In this document: positions 7,845 through 16,446 of the stretch, in pieces | Numbering within the stretch: the stretch's first letter is position 1 | Layout of the letters: the number at the start of each line of letters is the position of its first letter | Assembly: GCF_900100045.1 (NCBI RefSeq) | Contig: NZ_FNEA01000003.1 | Location: 124,001 to 188,000, forward strand | From: Paracoccus denitrificans | Lineage (GTDB): Bacteria > Pseudomonadota > Alphaproteobacteria > Rhodobacterales > Rhodobacteraceae | Direction of reading: 5' to 3' | Length of the DNA: 64,000 nt | Position numbers and translations under genes: made by a program | The notes under the pieces: generated by a model | Database searches by the model: none | The model's input: the letters and a program-made list of their open reading frames with translations, nothing else | What the model was told of the DNA's origin: nothing

Positions 7845-8337
7845 AGCTATTCCTCCACATCTTGGCCGGGGAAGTATGCATAAGGCGTAGGTCTCGGCGC
7901 GTGAGGAATTCTCAGTCTCAACTGAATGAACGGCGCCGGAGCATAGCGTTGTGCGGCCCTCGGCTGCCTAAGATTCGCGATCAGGGCCTGCAACAGTTCC
8001 ATTGCCGTCACGGCTAGAGGCTCTGGCACAAAGGGCGGATTGCGGTCATTCCCCCTAAACGCATGAGAGCTCTTTTGCATCACAAGGCGTGGCATTCTGG
8101 AAGACGGCGCGACCAAAGACTACGCGCCAAAAGGCATTCGGCGCTGCGCCTCGAAGCTGATGAGGGGCCCACCACTCAACCTTCGACTTCGACCGCTCCC
8201 TTTGAGTGCGCGAAGCGAATAGCCCAACATGTGAGGATCGGCATGGGTCCTTGCGGTTGAGCACGGCTACAAACCCACAGGACAAGCATATATACAGGCG
8301 CCAGCGCAGCAATTCCTGCGATGGAGGCAACAACACC
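7845..8337. other. Intergenic region before the Gabija-like operon
   Basis: There is no gene I can support in these 493 bp. The left end holds the motif copy serving the thioesterase gene. At 8060-8200 there is a minus-strand open frame with a protein-like look ('KVEWWAPHQLRGAAP', 'FWRVVFGRAVFQNATPCDA'); it might be the remnant of a mobile-element gene, but I do not recognise it. The right end (8320-8337) is the ribosome-binding region of the OLD-family gene. Confidence 0.4.
7903..7915. promoter_or_regulatory. GAGGAATTCTCAG motif upstream of the thioesterase gene
   Basis: GAGGAATTCTCAG followed directly by TCTCAACTGA; on the minus strand this reads as a TTGAGA half-site and then a TGAGAATTCCTC palindrome. 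It lies 59 bp before the start codon at 7844, the same spacing as copies at other operons. Confidence 0.55.
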
Positions 8338-10572
8338 ATGAAACTTAGACGCATTGAAGTCTTCAATTTTCGCAAATTGCGGCGCGCCCGTCTGGATATG
8401 TCGGACAAGCAGACGCTGCTCGTCGGGGCCAACAACAGCGGCAAGACATCGGCCATGAAGGCGCTGCGCAAATTCCTTAAGGATCGCGGCGGTATCGACA
8501 CGCGTGATGTAACAGCCTCAAACTGGGCCGCAATTGAACAGATCGCGGGAGCCTGGACACAGGAGGTCGAGGTGGATCTCAGCCCGCTCCTGGCCCAGCT
8601 TCCGTTCATTGACGTCTGGCTCCATGCTGACACGTCAGAACTGCACCATGTCGCGCACCTAATCCCAACACTGACCTGGACTGGTGGCTTGCTGGGCGTG
8701 CGCCTACGCTTGGAGCCAAAGAGGGGGGCGGACATCAAGGCGCAGTACCTGGCCGCACGAGAGGCCGCTCAGACGCTGCAACCCGGCGGCGCAACGGCCA
8801 AAGGGTTCGCGCTTTGGCCACGTGACTTTCGAGAATTTCTAGACAAGCGCCTAAGGGACCTATTCGAGCTTAACGCCCATATTCTGGATCCCATGAGCTT
8901 CACCACGACAGGGCCGGTTGAGCCGCAGGCCCTGCCGGCCTTGTCGGAGGGGATCGGTTCGAACCCCTTTGCTGGACTCATCCACATTCGTGAGATCAAC
9001 GCGCAACGCGGTTTCGCAGACGCAGGGGACAGTAATGGCGATGACGATGAACCGACGAACGCAACTAGCCGCAAGATTGCCAGCCAGATTCAGCCCTATT
9101 TCCGTAAACATATCGACCCCGAAAAGGACCCCACGCCGAACGACGTCAAAGCGCTCGAGGCAATCCATGATGCCGAAACCACCTTTAATGCCCGGCTCAA
9201 GGATGGTTTCGCTGATGCTATAAAGGAACTGGAAAGTCTCGGCTATCCCGGTGGGCTGAACAATCCGAAACTCTTCATAGCCACGCAGATCAAACCCGTC
9301 GATGGGCTCGATCACCCGGCTGCGGTGCAATACGATATCTCGGGCGACACATCTGGGGTGAAGTTGCCTGAAAGCTACAACGGCCTCGGCTTCCAGAACC
9401 TTATCTCCATGGTGTTTCAGCTAATGCGTTTCCGGGATGACTGGATGCAAGTAGGCAAGTTCAAATCGCAGTTAGTGACCCCAGACGACAAGGGTATCGA
9501 ACCTCTGCAGCTGGTGCTAATCGAGGAACCGGAGGCGCATCTGCATGTTCAGGTACAGCAGGTCTTTATGGCTAGGGCCCACAAGGTGCTGCGCAACCAT
9601 AAAGATCTGGAGAAGGAGGGCTCGGCCTTTACCACTCAGCTGGTCGTGAGCACCCATTCGGGCCATATTGCACATGCAGCCGCGTTTGAGGAGCTGCGTT
9701 ACTTCAAGCGGGAGCTGCCAAGTCAAGGAGTTGTGCCCACGGCCAGTGTGGCGAATATGACTGGGCTCTTTGGTGCGGACAACGAAACCCATCGCTTCGT
9801 GACGCGCTATCTGCTGAGCACACATTTTGATCTATTCTTTGCCGACGCCATCATCGTAATCGAGGGTGCTGCGGAGCGGATTCTGCTGCCGCATCTGATC
9901 CAACATCACTACCCCGATTTGGCTGCAGCCTATCTATCCTTTTTAGAGCTTGGGGGCAGTCACGCGCATAGGCTGCGGCCTCTGATCGAGGCGCTGGAGG
10001 TGCCGACGCTGATCATCACCGATCTCGACGCGGTGGCAGAGGTCGACAAAGGCGGGAAGATCGTTAAAGAGTCGGTCCAGCCTTGCTGCGGGGCTGCTCA
10101 AACCACAGCCAACCACGTGCTAAAGACCTGGCTCCCCAAGCTGGCAGAGATTGATGAGTTGGTAGGCTCTCCCCCCACGGCTCTATGTCACACGGCCCCT
10201 GACCGCCCTATCGCCGTCAGCTATCAAACCCCGCAAAAAGTGACACTTGGCTCGGTGTCCACGAGCGTCACGCCCAGTACCTTCGAGGATGCTCTGGTCC
10301 TGACTAACCCGAAAGCCGTGACGGACGCCGCAGGAACAGGGTTCTCCTGCCTCATGACCCGTGCCTTTGCCAAATCCATTGCTGAGGCTCAGGCCCCTGA
10401 AGACCTCGCCAAGGCGCTCTTTGAAAGGTTGGCAAAAAGACCGGAAAAGGCCGCCTTCGCACTGGATCTTCTGTACATCAAAGATATCAAAGTGTTGCGC
10501 GCGCCGCCCTATATCAACACCGGCCTTACCTGGCTCGCGGGCCAACTGAAGGGCGTGGAGGGCGCAGCGTGA
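8338..10572 (+). CDS. gajA-like: OLD-family ATPase-Toprim nuclease (GajA-like)
   Basis: A 744-residue class 2 OLD protein. ATPase part: Walker A G-A-N-N-S-G-K-T at 30-37, ABC-like signature 'YNGLGFQN' at 347-354, Walker B 'LVLIEEPEAHLH' at 392-403, and H-loop 'VVSTH' at 436-440. Toprim nuclease part: 'IVIEGAAERILLP' at 506-518, with E509 and E513, then 'TDLD' at 561-564 supplying the metal-binding acidic pair. A C-terminal 'PPYINTGLTWL' block is also typical. All catalytic residues look intact. The ATG at 8338 has GGAGG ten bases upstream; the frame runs further upstream to 8206 without homology. It overlaps the helicase gene by 4 bp. In Gabija, GajA is a DNA-nicking enzyme held off by NTPs. 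Longer than canonical GajA (about 580). Confidence 0.88.
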   Translation: MKLRRIEVFNFRKLRRARLDMSDKQTLLVGANNSGKTSAMKALRKFLKDRGGIDTRDVTASNWAAIEQIAGAWTQEVEVDLSPLLAQLPFIDVWLHADTSELHHVAHLIPTLTWTGGLLGVRLRLEPKRGADIKAQYLAAREAAQTLQPGGATAKGFALWPRDFREFLDKRLRDLFELNAHILDPMSFTTTGPVEPQALPALSEGIGSNPFAGLIHIREINAQRGFADAGDSNGDDDEPTNATSRKIASQIQPYFRKHIDPEKDPTPNDVKALEAIHDAETTFNARLKDGFADAIKELESLGYPGGLNNPKLFIATQIKPVDGLDHPAAVQYDISGDTSGVKLPESYNGLGFQNLISMVFQLMRFRDDWMQVGKFKSQLVTPDDKGIEPLQLVLIEEPEAHLHVQVQQVFMARAHKVLRNHKDLEKEGSAFTTQLVVSTHSGHIAHAAAFEELRYFKRELPSQGVVPTASVANMTGLFGADNETHRFVTRYLLSTHFDLFFADAIIVIEGAAERILLPHLIQHHYPDLAAAYLSFLELGGSHAHRLRPLIEALEVPTLIITDLDAVAEVDKGGKIVKESVQPCCGAAQTTANHVLKTWLPKLAEIDELVGSPPTALCHTAPDRPIAVSYQTPQKVTLGSVSTSVTPSTFEDALVLTNPKAVTDAAGTGFSCLMTRAFAKSIAEAQAPEDLAKALFERLAKRPEKAAFALDLLYIKDIKVLRAPPYINTGLTWLAGQLKGVEGAA

Positions 10573-12521
10573 CAGACGTGACCGACGCCACCCGCGACGC
10601 GGGCGCTGACGCGACGATTCGCGCGTGCCTGTCCCTTGATCAGCCGCGCAGCTTCTTTCTCTTTGCCGGGGCGGGATCTGGAAAGACGCGATCTCTCAAG
10701 GAGGCACTTGAGGGATTGGACACACAGACCCTGACCACCTTGCGCAAACACAGCCGCAAGATCGCCGTCATCACCTATACTAACGCCGCCGCAGATGAGA
10801 TCACACGCCGCGTCAAGGCCGATCCGGTGTTTCAGGTACAGACCATCCACAGCTTCGCTTGGTCGCTCATTGAGGGGCGCACGGCGGATATTCGGGGCTG
10901 GCTAGAGAGCAACCTGCGGACAGAAATTGCCGAGATCCAGGCAGCCCACGCGAAGGGCCGTGCGGGCACCGACGCCCATGACAAACGCGAGAAGAAGATG
11001 GCCTCCAAGACGAAGCGTCTGGAGCGCCTGGCTGAAATTCGCGCCTTCACCTATGCACCCGAGGGGGACAATTTCGGCCGCGATGCGCTGCAACATACCG
11101 AAGTCATTGCGCTCGCCGCGCATTTCCTGACTGAAAGCGAGACGTTTCAGAACATCGTTCTGGCGCGCTACCCGTTCATCCTAATCGATGAGAGTCAGGA
11201 CACGATGAAACCGCTGATGGAGGCGCTCTTGACCTTCGAGGCGCGCCATCGCGGCCGCATCGCCCTAGGGCTGCTCGGGGACACGATGCAGCGTATTTAT
11301 ACCGATGGTTTGCGCGATCTTGACCAACGAGTGGGGGATTTTTCGCAACCGGCCAAACAGATGAACCACCGCAGCCGCAAGCGGATCGTGGACCTGGCGA
11401 ATTCGATCCGGCGCGACGATGATGGCCGCCAGCAGCGGGCGCGCGAAGACAAACCGGGTGGCACCGTGCGTGTCTTTATTGCGCCAAGCGACGGCACAGA
11501 TCGCGCAGTCTTCGAGGCCTCCGCCCGTGCAGAAATGGCCCGCATCACCGGAGATTCCGCGTGGCAGAACGCGGAGGCGATCAAGACCCTCACGATCGAG
11601 CGTCACATGGCCGCCGCACGGCTTGGTTTCAGTGAGTTGTTTGAGCCCCTGAGCAAACCCGATAAGCTCAAGGACGGGTTTCGAGACGGCACCTTACCCG
11701 CGATGCGGCTTTTCACCCACCGGGTCTTGCCTCTGGTGACGGCACAAAGGAATGGGGATGCCTTTGCCGCGATGGCAGTGCTGCGCGACGGCTCACCGCT
11801 GGTCGATAAGAGAGGTATCCGGGAGGGGGGCGGGGGGCAGGCCACTGGCCTCGACGCGGCGCGGGCGGGCGTTGCGGCGCTGATGACGCTATTTAATGAC
11901 GAACCAGATCCGAGTTGTGCCGACGTGTTGGCAGTCGTGGCCGAGCACCGGTTGTTCCCGATCCATGACCAGCTTCGGGCCTGTTTGCCTGACGACAATC
12001 TGGTGGCCCAGGACATGGCCGATATCCTTGCTGAGCTTGATCCCTTGTTTGACGAGCTGGACCTCACTACGCCCGAGGGCACACCACCCGCTGAAACCAC
12101 CATCACTGAGGCCTGGACGCAGGCGCTTGAGGCCCGGTTTTCCCAAGTGGCGCGCTACCTCGCCTATGTCGAAGACCGCAGCCCCTATGGCACCCACCAA
12201 GGGGTCAAGGGGCTCGAATTTCCTCGGGTCATGGTGATCGCCGACGATGCACACACGCGCTTCAAAGGCCTTGCATCTTACGAGACGCTGTTTGGTGTGA
12301 AACCCTTAGGCCCAGCCGCCCAGAAAAAGGCGGACAACGGCGAGGAAACCACGATCGAGCGCACGCGCCGCTTGCTCTACGTCACCTGTACCCGCGCAGA
12401 AGAGAGTCTCGCGCTTGTGCTCTACTCCGAAGCCCCCGACACGATCCGAAGGTTTCTGATCTCCAACGGGTGGATGGCCGAGGACGAGATCGTGATAGCT
12501 GCGACTGACGGGACCCATTAA
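10569..12521 (+). CDS. gajB-like: UvrD/Rep-like SF1 helicase (GajB-like)
   Basis: A 650-residue superfamily 1A helicase. Motif I 'AGAGSGKT' is at 33-40, Ia 'TYTNAAADEI' near 69-78, II 'LIDESQD' at 205-211, III 'GDTMQRIY' at 237-244, IV region 'NHRSRKRI' near 265, V 'GTHQGVKGLEF' at 541-551 and VI 'RRLLYVTCTRA' from 600. All motifs needed for ATP hydrolysis are present. It starts inside the stop of the OLD gene (ATGA overlap), which is the standard arrangement of class 2 OLD/UvrD pairs and Gabija GajAB. It is larger than the type GajB (about 490). The UvrD-like subunit is thought to sense DNA ends or nucleotide depletion and to activate GajA. Confidence 0.88.
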   Translation: MTDVTDATRDAGADATIRACLSLDQPRSFFLFAGAGSGKTRSLKEALEGLDTQTLTTLRKHSRKIAVITYTNAAADEITRRVKADPVFQVQTIHSFAWSLIEGRTADIRGWLESNLRTEIAEIQAAHAKGRAGTDAHDKREKKMASKTKRLERLAEIRAFTYAPEGDNFGRDALQHTEVIALAAHFLTESETFQNIVLARYPFILIDESQDTMKPLMEALLTFEARHRGRIALGLLGDTMQRIYTDGLRDLDQRVGDFSQPAKQMNHRSRKRIVDLANSIRRDDDGRQQRAREDKPGGTVRVFIAPSDGTDRAVFEASARAEMARITGDSAWQNAEAIKTLTIERHMAAARLGFSELFEPLSKPDKLKDGFRDGTLPAMRLFTHRVLPLVTAQRNGDAFAAMAVLRDGSPLVDKRGIREGGGGQATGLDAARAGVAALMTLFNDEPDPSCADVLAVVAEHRLFPIHDQLRACLPDDNLVAQDMADILAELDPLFDELDLTTPEGTPPAETTITEAWTQALEARFSQVARYLAYVEDRSPYGTHQGVKGLEFPRVMVIADDAHTRFKGLASYETLFGVKPLGPAAQKKADNGEETTIERTRRLLYVTCTRAEESLALVLYSEAPDTIRRFLISNGWMAEDEIVIAATDGTH

Positions 12522-12720
12522 GTAGCTGCGCTGACTTGTTCAGAAATGACCGCTTTGGGCCGGAGGCGTAGATATTCAAGCGTGTAACATCCTTCTTTCG
12601 CTGAACAAATTCCCACCGGGTTGCATACGGGTTTTGGCAGTCCGTTCGCACCCTGAACGGGGCAGGTCAGGTGACTCTAAGCGCAGACTGATCAGGCGAC
12701 GATATCCGCGTCACCCGGCC

Positions 12721-13569
12721 TCAGCCGGACTCAAGCGAAAGCAGCGCGCGACGAAATTCCGGCTCGCTTAGCACCACCTCGCCCGCACCAAGCGCTTCGG
12801 CGTGGCTGAGGGCGCGGGCGGTTAGGGTCTGGGCGGTCTCGATGGCGCGGGGCAGGGCAAGGCCCCGCCCGATGCCCGCGACCACAAGCCCAGCGAAGAG
12901 ATCGCCGGTGCCGGGCAGGGCGATCGGCAGGCGCTTGGTCGGGTGGCGGCTGAGGTCTTCGGGACCCAAGAGCACCGTCTCTAGTTGCCCGGGGCCGGTG
13001 TCGTCGAGCACGCAGCCGGTGGCGATCAGATGCGCTTCGGGCGCGATGTGCAGCGCCTCGCGCGCGGCCTGAAGATCCGCCAGAGTGCGGATCTGCTGCC
13101 CGGTGAGCCAGGCGAGTTCGAAGGGGTTCGGCGTGGCGATGTCGGCCATCGGCAGCAACCGGTCGCGCATTACGCCAGCGATGGCTTCGGGGACATAGAG
13201 GCCGGGACCGGTGTCGCCCATCACCGGGTCGCAGATGTACCGCAGGCTCGGGTTCGCGACCTTCGCTTCGGCCACGAAATCCGCCACCATCTCGGCCACG
13301 TCGAGCGAGCCGATATAACCGGTAAGGATATAATCCGCCCGCTCGGGCAGGCCGCGTTCGCGCGCGCCTTGCAGCAGGTCGGAAAAGAACTCGGGCGGCA
13401 GGGTGCGGCCGCGCAGGGTCGGGTAGTCGGGTGTGTTCGAGAAGACCACCGTGGGGATCGCCGCCACCTCGAGGCCTGCCGCCTGCATCGGGAAGAGCGC
13501 CGCGGAATTGCCGACATGGCCTAAGACTACCTGGCTTTGGATCGAAATGAGGAAAGGGGGGCGTTTCAT
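12721..13569 (-). CDS. pdxY: Pyridoxal kinase
   Basis: A 282-residue ribokinase-like enzyme that phosphorylates pyridoxal (vitamin B6 salvage). It starts with 'ISIQSQVVLGHVGNSAA', the substrate-binding N-terminus of PdxY/PdxK. It has 'TGYIGS' near residue 83, 'DPVMGDTGPGLYV' near 115-127, 'TPNPFELAWLTG' near 146, and the anion-hole and catalytic segment 'LPGTGDLFAGLV' near 218-229 with the catalytic Asp. Length is normal for the family. It overlaps the MOSC gene by 4 bp and is the last gene of a three-gene operon opposite a PdxR/MocR-type regulator. Confidence 0.93.
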   Translation of the reverse strand: MKRPPFLISIQSQVVLGHVGNSAALFPMQAAGLEVAAIPTVVFSNTPDYPTLRGRTLPPEFFSDLLQGARERGLPERADYILTGYIGSLDVAEMVADFVAEAKVANPSLRYICDPVMGDTGPGLYVPEAIAGVMRDRLLPMADIATPNPFELAWLTGQQIRTLADLQAAREALHIAPEAHLIATGCVLDDTGPGQLETVLLGPEDLSRHPTKRLPIALPGTGDLFAGLVVAGIGRGLALPRAIETAQTLTARALSHAEALGAGEVVLSEPEFRRALLSLESG

Positions 13570-14246
13570 GCGGTGCCGTCCAGTCTTGCGCTCCAGTCCT
13601 CGACCCGGTGGCTTTCCAACCGCCTGACCGCATATTTGCGCCAGCCCTCAGCCAGGACATCGAGAGCGGCGATGCCTTCAAGTTCAACCAGGTTCATCCG
13701 GTCCACATAGAGAGCGTGCCAGAGCCGTCGCAAAGTCCAGTCCGGGGCCAGACGGCCGATCAGCTCCAGCCGGTCGCCGGGCGCGACTGTGCCGGTCTGG
13801 AGCACCCGATAATACCATCCAGTGCGTCCCGTCTGCTGCACGCGTCGCGCCATGTCGGCCACGCCGAAGCGGTGGTTGAGCTTCCAGCAGGGCTGGCGCC
13901 CCTGCGAGACCTGGATCAGCGCGCCGCCCAGCCGAAATGTATCGCCGACGGCGACCTCCTCTTCGGTGAGCCCGGCGGTCGAGATATTCTCGCCGAACCC
14001 GCCGGGAGCGGTCAGCGCCTGAAGGTCACCGAGTTCCGCGCGCCAGTCGCTGTAATGATCGAGCGGATAATGATGTACGGCCTTCTCGATGCCGCCATGC
14101 ACCCGCCGGTCGGCCTGTTCGTCGCCTTCGAACCCCTCGGGGCCAAGCCTCAGCGGGTGGGTAACCGCCGTCTTGCCGATCCCGCTCAGCGTGTCGCATC
14201 CGGGCAGGGGAGCGGCGCGACCTGTCAGGAGCGTGGCGGGCCTCAT
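13566..14246 (-). CDS. MOSC-domain protein, YiiM-like
   Basis: A 226-residue protein of the MOSC domain followed by the 3-alpha domain, as in E. coli YiiM. The start has 'G..K..V..PL.LG..GFEGDEQADRRVHGG..KAVHHYP' and the middle 'PGGFGENI...GL.E.EV..GD.FRLG', with a cysteine in 'GRQPCWKLNHRF' (about residue 115), the expected molybdenum-cofactor sulfur ligand. YiiM reduces N-hydroxylated base analogues such as 6-hydroxylaminopurine. It overlaps both neighbours by 4 bp (ATGA), so it is cotranscribed with pdxY and the amidotransferase gene. A direct link to B6 metabolism is not obvious. Confidence 0.9.
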   Translation of the reverse strand: MRPATLLTGRAAPLPGCDTLSGIGKTAVTHPLRLGPEGFEGDEQADRRVHGGIEKAVHHYPLDHYSDWRAELGDLQALTAPGGFGENISTAGLTEEEVAVGDTFRLGGALIQVSQGRQPCWKLNHRFGVADMARRVQQTGRTGWYYRVLQTGTVAPGDRLELIGRLAPDWTLRRLWHALYVDRMNLVELEGIAALDVLAEGWRKYAVRRLESHRVEDWSARLDGTA

Positions 14247-14938
14247 TCATCCAACCCCCGCAGCCATTGTTTCAGCATGGCCTGACCGGCGGTCCGCAGG
14301 GCCGGGCCATGTGCCCTGGCGTCCTGCCGGAGCGCCTCCGGGGCAATCCCCGCTTGCGCCAGTTCGGCGCTATGGCCGATCAGCCAGCGTTCGAAATCCG
14401 GCAGCATCCCGGCCTCGGGGTGGAATTGCAGGCCGAGAATATTGCGGCCCCGGGCGAAGCCCTGTGTTTCGCAGGCGGGGGTCGCGGCGAGGCGCTCGGC
14501 TCCGGCAGGCAGTTCGAAGCCCTCGCCATGCCAGTGCAGCATCGGAATGTCCGAGAGGTGGACAAGCGGGCTGGCCCGGCCGGTCGCGGTTAGGGTCAGA
14601 GGCGCGAAGCCGATCTCCTTTTCGGCAATGGGCGCGACCCGGGCGCCGAGGGCTGCGGCCATGAGCTGTGCGCCGAGGCAAAGGCCAAGGGTTGGGCGAT
14701 CCGCCGCCAGCCTCATGGCCAGCCAGTTCCGCTCCTCTGTCATGCAAGGATAGGCGGCGCCGCCATTCACGCCGATCGGGCCACCCAGCACCACGACCAG
14801 GTCCGGTTCCAGCGGATCGGGCAGTGGGTCCACAGCCGCCTCAATGTCTTGCAGCTGATAGCCGGCGTCCCTCAGAACCGGGGCAAAGGACCCGAGGTCT
14901 TCAAAGGCCATGTGGCGCAGAATCAGGGCGGATTTCAT
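14243..14938 (-). CDS. Class I glutamine amidotransferase
   Basis: A 231-residue GATase1 domain protein of the GMP-synthase-like stand-alone type. The nucleophile Cys is at residue 87 in 'LGLCLGAQLMA' and the catalytic His in 'GLQFHPEAG' (about residue 166). The ATG at 14938 is chosen because it follows AGAGG and fits the family start ('ALILRHM...'); the frame continues 36 bases upstream. Homologues hydrolyse glutamine or gamma-glutamyl compounds. First gene of the operon with the MOSC and pdxY genes, divergent from the PdxR-like regulator. Confidence 0.88.
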   Translation of the reverse strand: MKSALILRHMAFEDLGSFAPVLRDAGYQLQDIEAAVDPLPDPLEPDLVVVLGGPIGVNGGAAYPCMTEERNWLAMRLAADRPTLGLCLGAQLMAAALGARVAPIAEKEIGFAPLTLTATGRASPLVHLSDIPMLHWHGEGFELPAGAERLAATPACETQGFARGRNILGLQFHPEAGMLPDFERWLIGHSAELAQAGIAPEALRQDARAHGPALRTAGQAMLKQWLRGLDE

Positions 14939-14977
14939 CGTGGAAGCCTCTTGCGTTTTTCGCCTCTGTGGCAAAAC

Positions 14978-15001
14978 ACTGGCCTATGCAAAAGTGCCAG
15001 T
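14978..15001. promoter_or_regulatory. Inverted repeat in the pdxY-operon/PdxR divergent promoter
   Basis: The 63-bp gap between the divergent genes contains ACTGGC (14978-14983) and GCCAGT (14996-15001), a perfect 6-bp inverted repeat with a 12-bp spacer, ending just before the regulator's ATG. It is a plausible operator for the adjacent MocR/PdxR protein; not proven. Confidence 0.4.
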
Positions 15002-16444
15002 ATGAATGATTGGGATAGGCCGGTTTTCGACATGCGCGAGCCTCTTGCCCTCGAGATGGAGCCGGGCCACGACGGCCCGCTTTTCCTCGCCATTGCCGAG
15101 GCGATCACCCGTGACATCACCCGCGGACGCCTGAAGCCCGGAGCGCGGCTGCCTGGCACGCGGGCGCTGGCGCGCGAGCTGGGGGTCCATCGCAATACGG
15201 TGGATGCCGCCTATCAGGAGCTGCTGACCCAGGGCTGGCTGCACGCGGAACCGGCGCGAGGCACCTTCGTGGCGCAGGATCTGCCGCAGGGGATGCTGGT
15301 CCGCAGACCCGTGCCCACGCCGATGGACCCGGTGGCGCCACGCGCGGGGCTCGCGTTTAGCGACGGCGCGCCGGACCCCAAGCTGGTGCCCGACAAAGCG
15401 CTGGCCCGGGCCTTTCGCCGGGCGCTGCTGTCGCCGGTCTTCCGCGCCGGGGCGGATTACGGCGATGCGCGCGGCACGTCCTCGCTGCGCGAGGCACTGG
15501 CAGGCTATCTCGCCACGGACCGGGGCGTAGTTGCGGAGCCGTCGCGGCTGCTGATCGCGCGGGGCAGCCAGATGGCGCTGTTCCTGGCTGTACGGGCGGC
15601 GCTGTCGCCGGGCGAGGTCATTGCCGTCGAGGAACCGGGCTATCCGCTGGCCTGGGAAGCGTTCCGCGCAGCCGGGGCAGAGGTGCGGGGCGTGCCGGTG
15701 GATGGCGGCGGCCTGCGTATCGACGCGTTGGAGGCTGTGCTGGCTCGCGATCCGCGCATCCGGGCGGTCTATGTCACGCCGCATCACCAATACCCGACCA
15801 CGGTGACCATGGGCGCGGCGCGGCGGTTGCAACTGCTGGAGCTGGCGCAGCGCCAGGGGGTCACGCTGATCGAGGACGACTATGACCACGAGTACCGCTT
15901 CGAGGGCCGCCCGGTGCTGCCGCTCGCCGCCCGCGCGCCCGAAGACCTGCCGCTGATCTACGTGGGCTCCCTGTCCAAGCTGCTCTCGCCGGGCATCCGG
16001 CTGGGCTATGCGCTGGCGCCCGAGCCGTTGTTGACCCGCATGGCCGAGGCGCGGGCCGCCATCGACCGGCAGGGCGACGCGCCGCTGGAGGCGGCGCTGG
16101 CGGAACTGATCCGTGACGGCGATCTCGGCCGCCACGCTCGCAAGGCGCGGCGGGTCTACCGGGCGCGGCGGGATCTGCTGGCGGCGCTGCTGGGGGAGCA
16201 TCTGGCCGGGCGGGCGACATTCGATCTGCCCGCCGGGGGCCTTGCGCTGTGGCTGCGTTGCGAGGGGAGATCCGCCGATGATTGGGCCAAGGCCGCTGGG
16301 CAAGCGGGGCTGACCCTACTGCCGGGTATGCGCTTTGCGCTGGAGGGCCCGGCGCCGCAGGCCTTCCGTCTGGGCTATGCGGCGCTGGACGAAGGGCAGA
16401 TCGCCCGGGCGGTGGAGATCCTCGCCCAGAGCGTTCCGGGCTGA
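15002..16444 (+). CDS. pdxR-like: PdxR-like MocR-family regulator
   Basis: A 480-residue fusion of a GntR-type winged helix (about residues 20-90, 'GPLFLAIAEAITRDI..GRLKPGARLPGTRALARELGVHRNTV') and an aminotransferase-like domain. The PLP-binding lysine is K326 in 'GSLSKLLSPGIRLGY', and the aspartates of 'IEDDYDHEYRF' are in place. MocR proteins use PLP as effector; PdxR types control B6 synthesis or salvage. Its position opposite an operon ending in pyridoxal kinase supports a role in B6 homeostasis. The ATG at 15002 fits the family start; the frame is open to 14849 inside the divergent gene. Confidence 0.88.
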   Translation: MNDWDRPVFDMREPLALEMEPGHDGPLFLAIAEAITRDITRGRLKPGARLPGTRALARELGVHRNTVDAAYQELLTQGWLHAEPARGTFVAQDLPQGMLVRRPVPTPMDPVAPRAGLAFSDGAPDPKLVPDKALARAFRRALLSPVFRAGADYGDARGTSSLREALAGYLATDRGVVAEPSRLLIARGSQMALFLAVRAALSPGEVIAVEEPGYPLAWEAFRAAGAEVRGVPVDGGGLRIDALEAVLARDPRIRAVYVTPHHQYPTTVTMGAARRLQLLELAQRQGVTLIEDDYDHEYRFEGRPVLPLAARAPEDLPLIYVGSLSKLLSPGIRLGYALAPEPLLTRMAEARAAIDRQGDAPLEAALAELIRDGDLGRHARKARRVYRARRDLLAALLGEHLAGRATFDLPAGGLALWLRCEGRSADDWAKAAGQAGLTLLPGMRFALEGPAPQAFRLGYAALDEGQIARAVEILAQSVPG

Positions 16445-16446
16445 CC

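Noticed and set aside
8206..8337. N-terminal extension of the OLD-family protein from 8206
   Set aside because: The 44 extra residues have no family similarity, while the ATG at 8338 has a GGAGG and places the P-loop at the expected distance.
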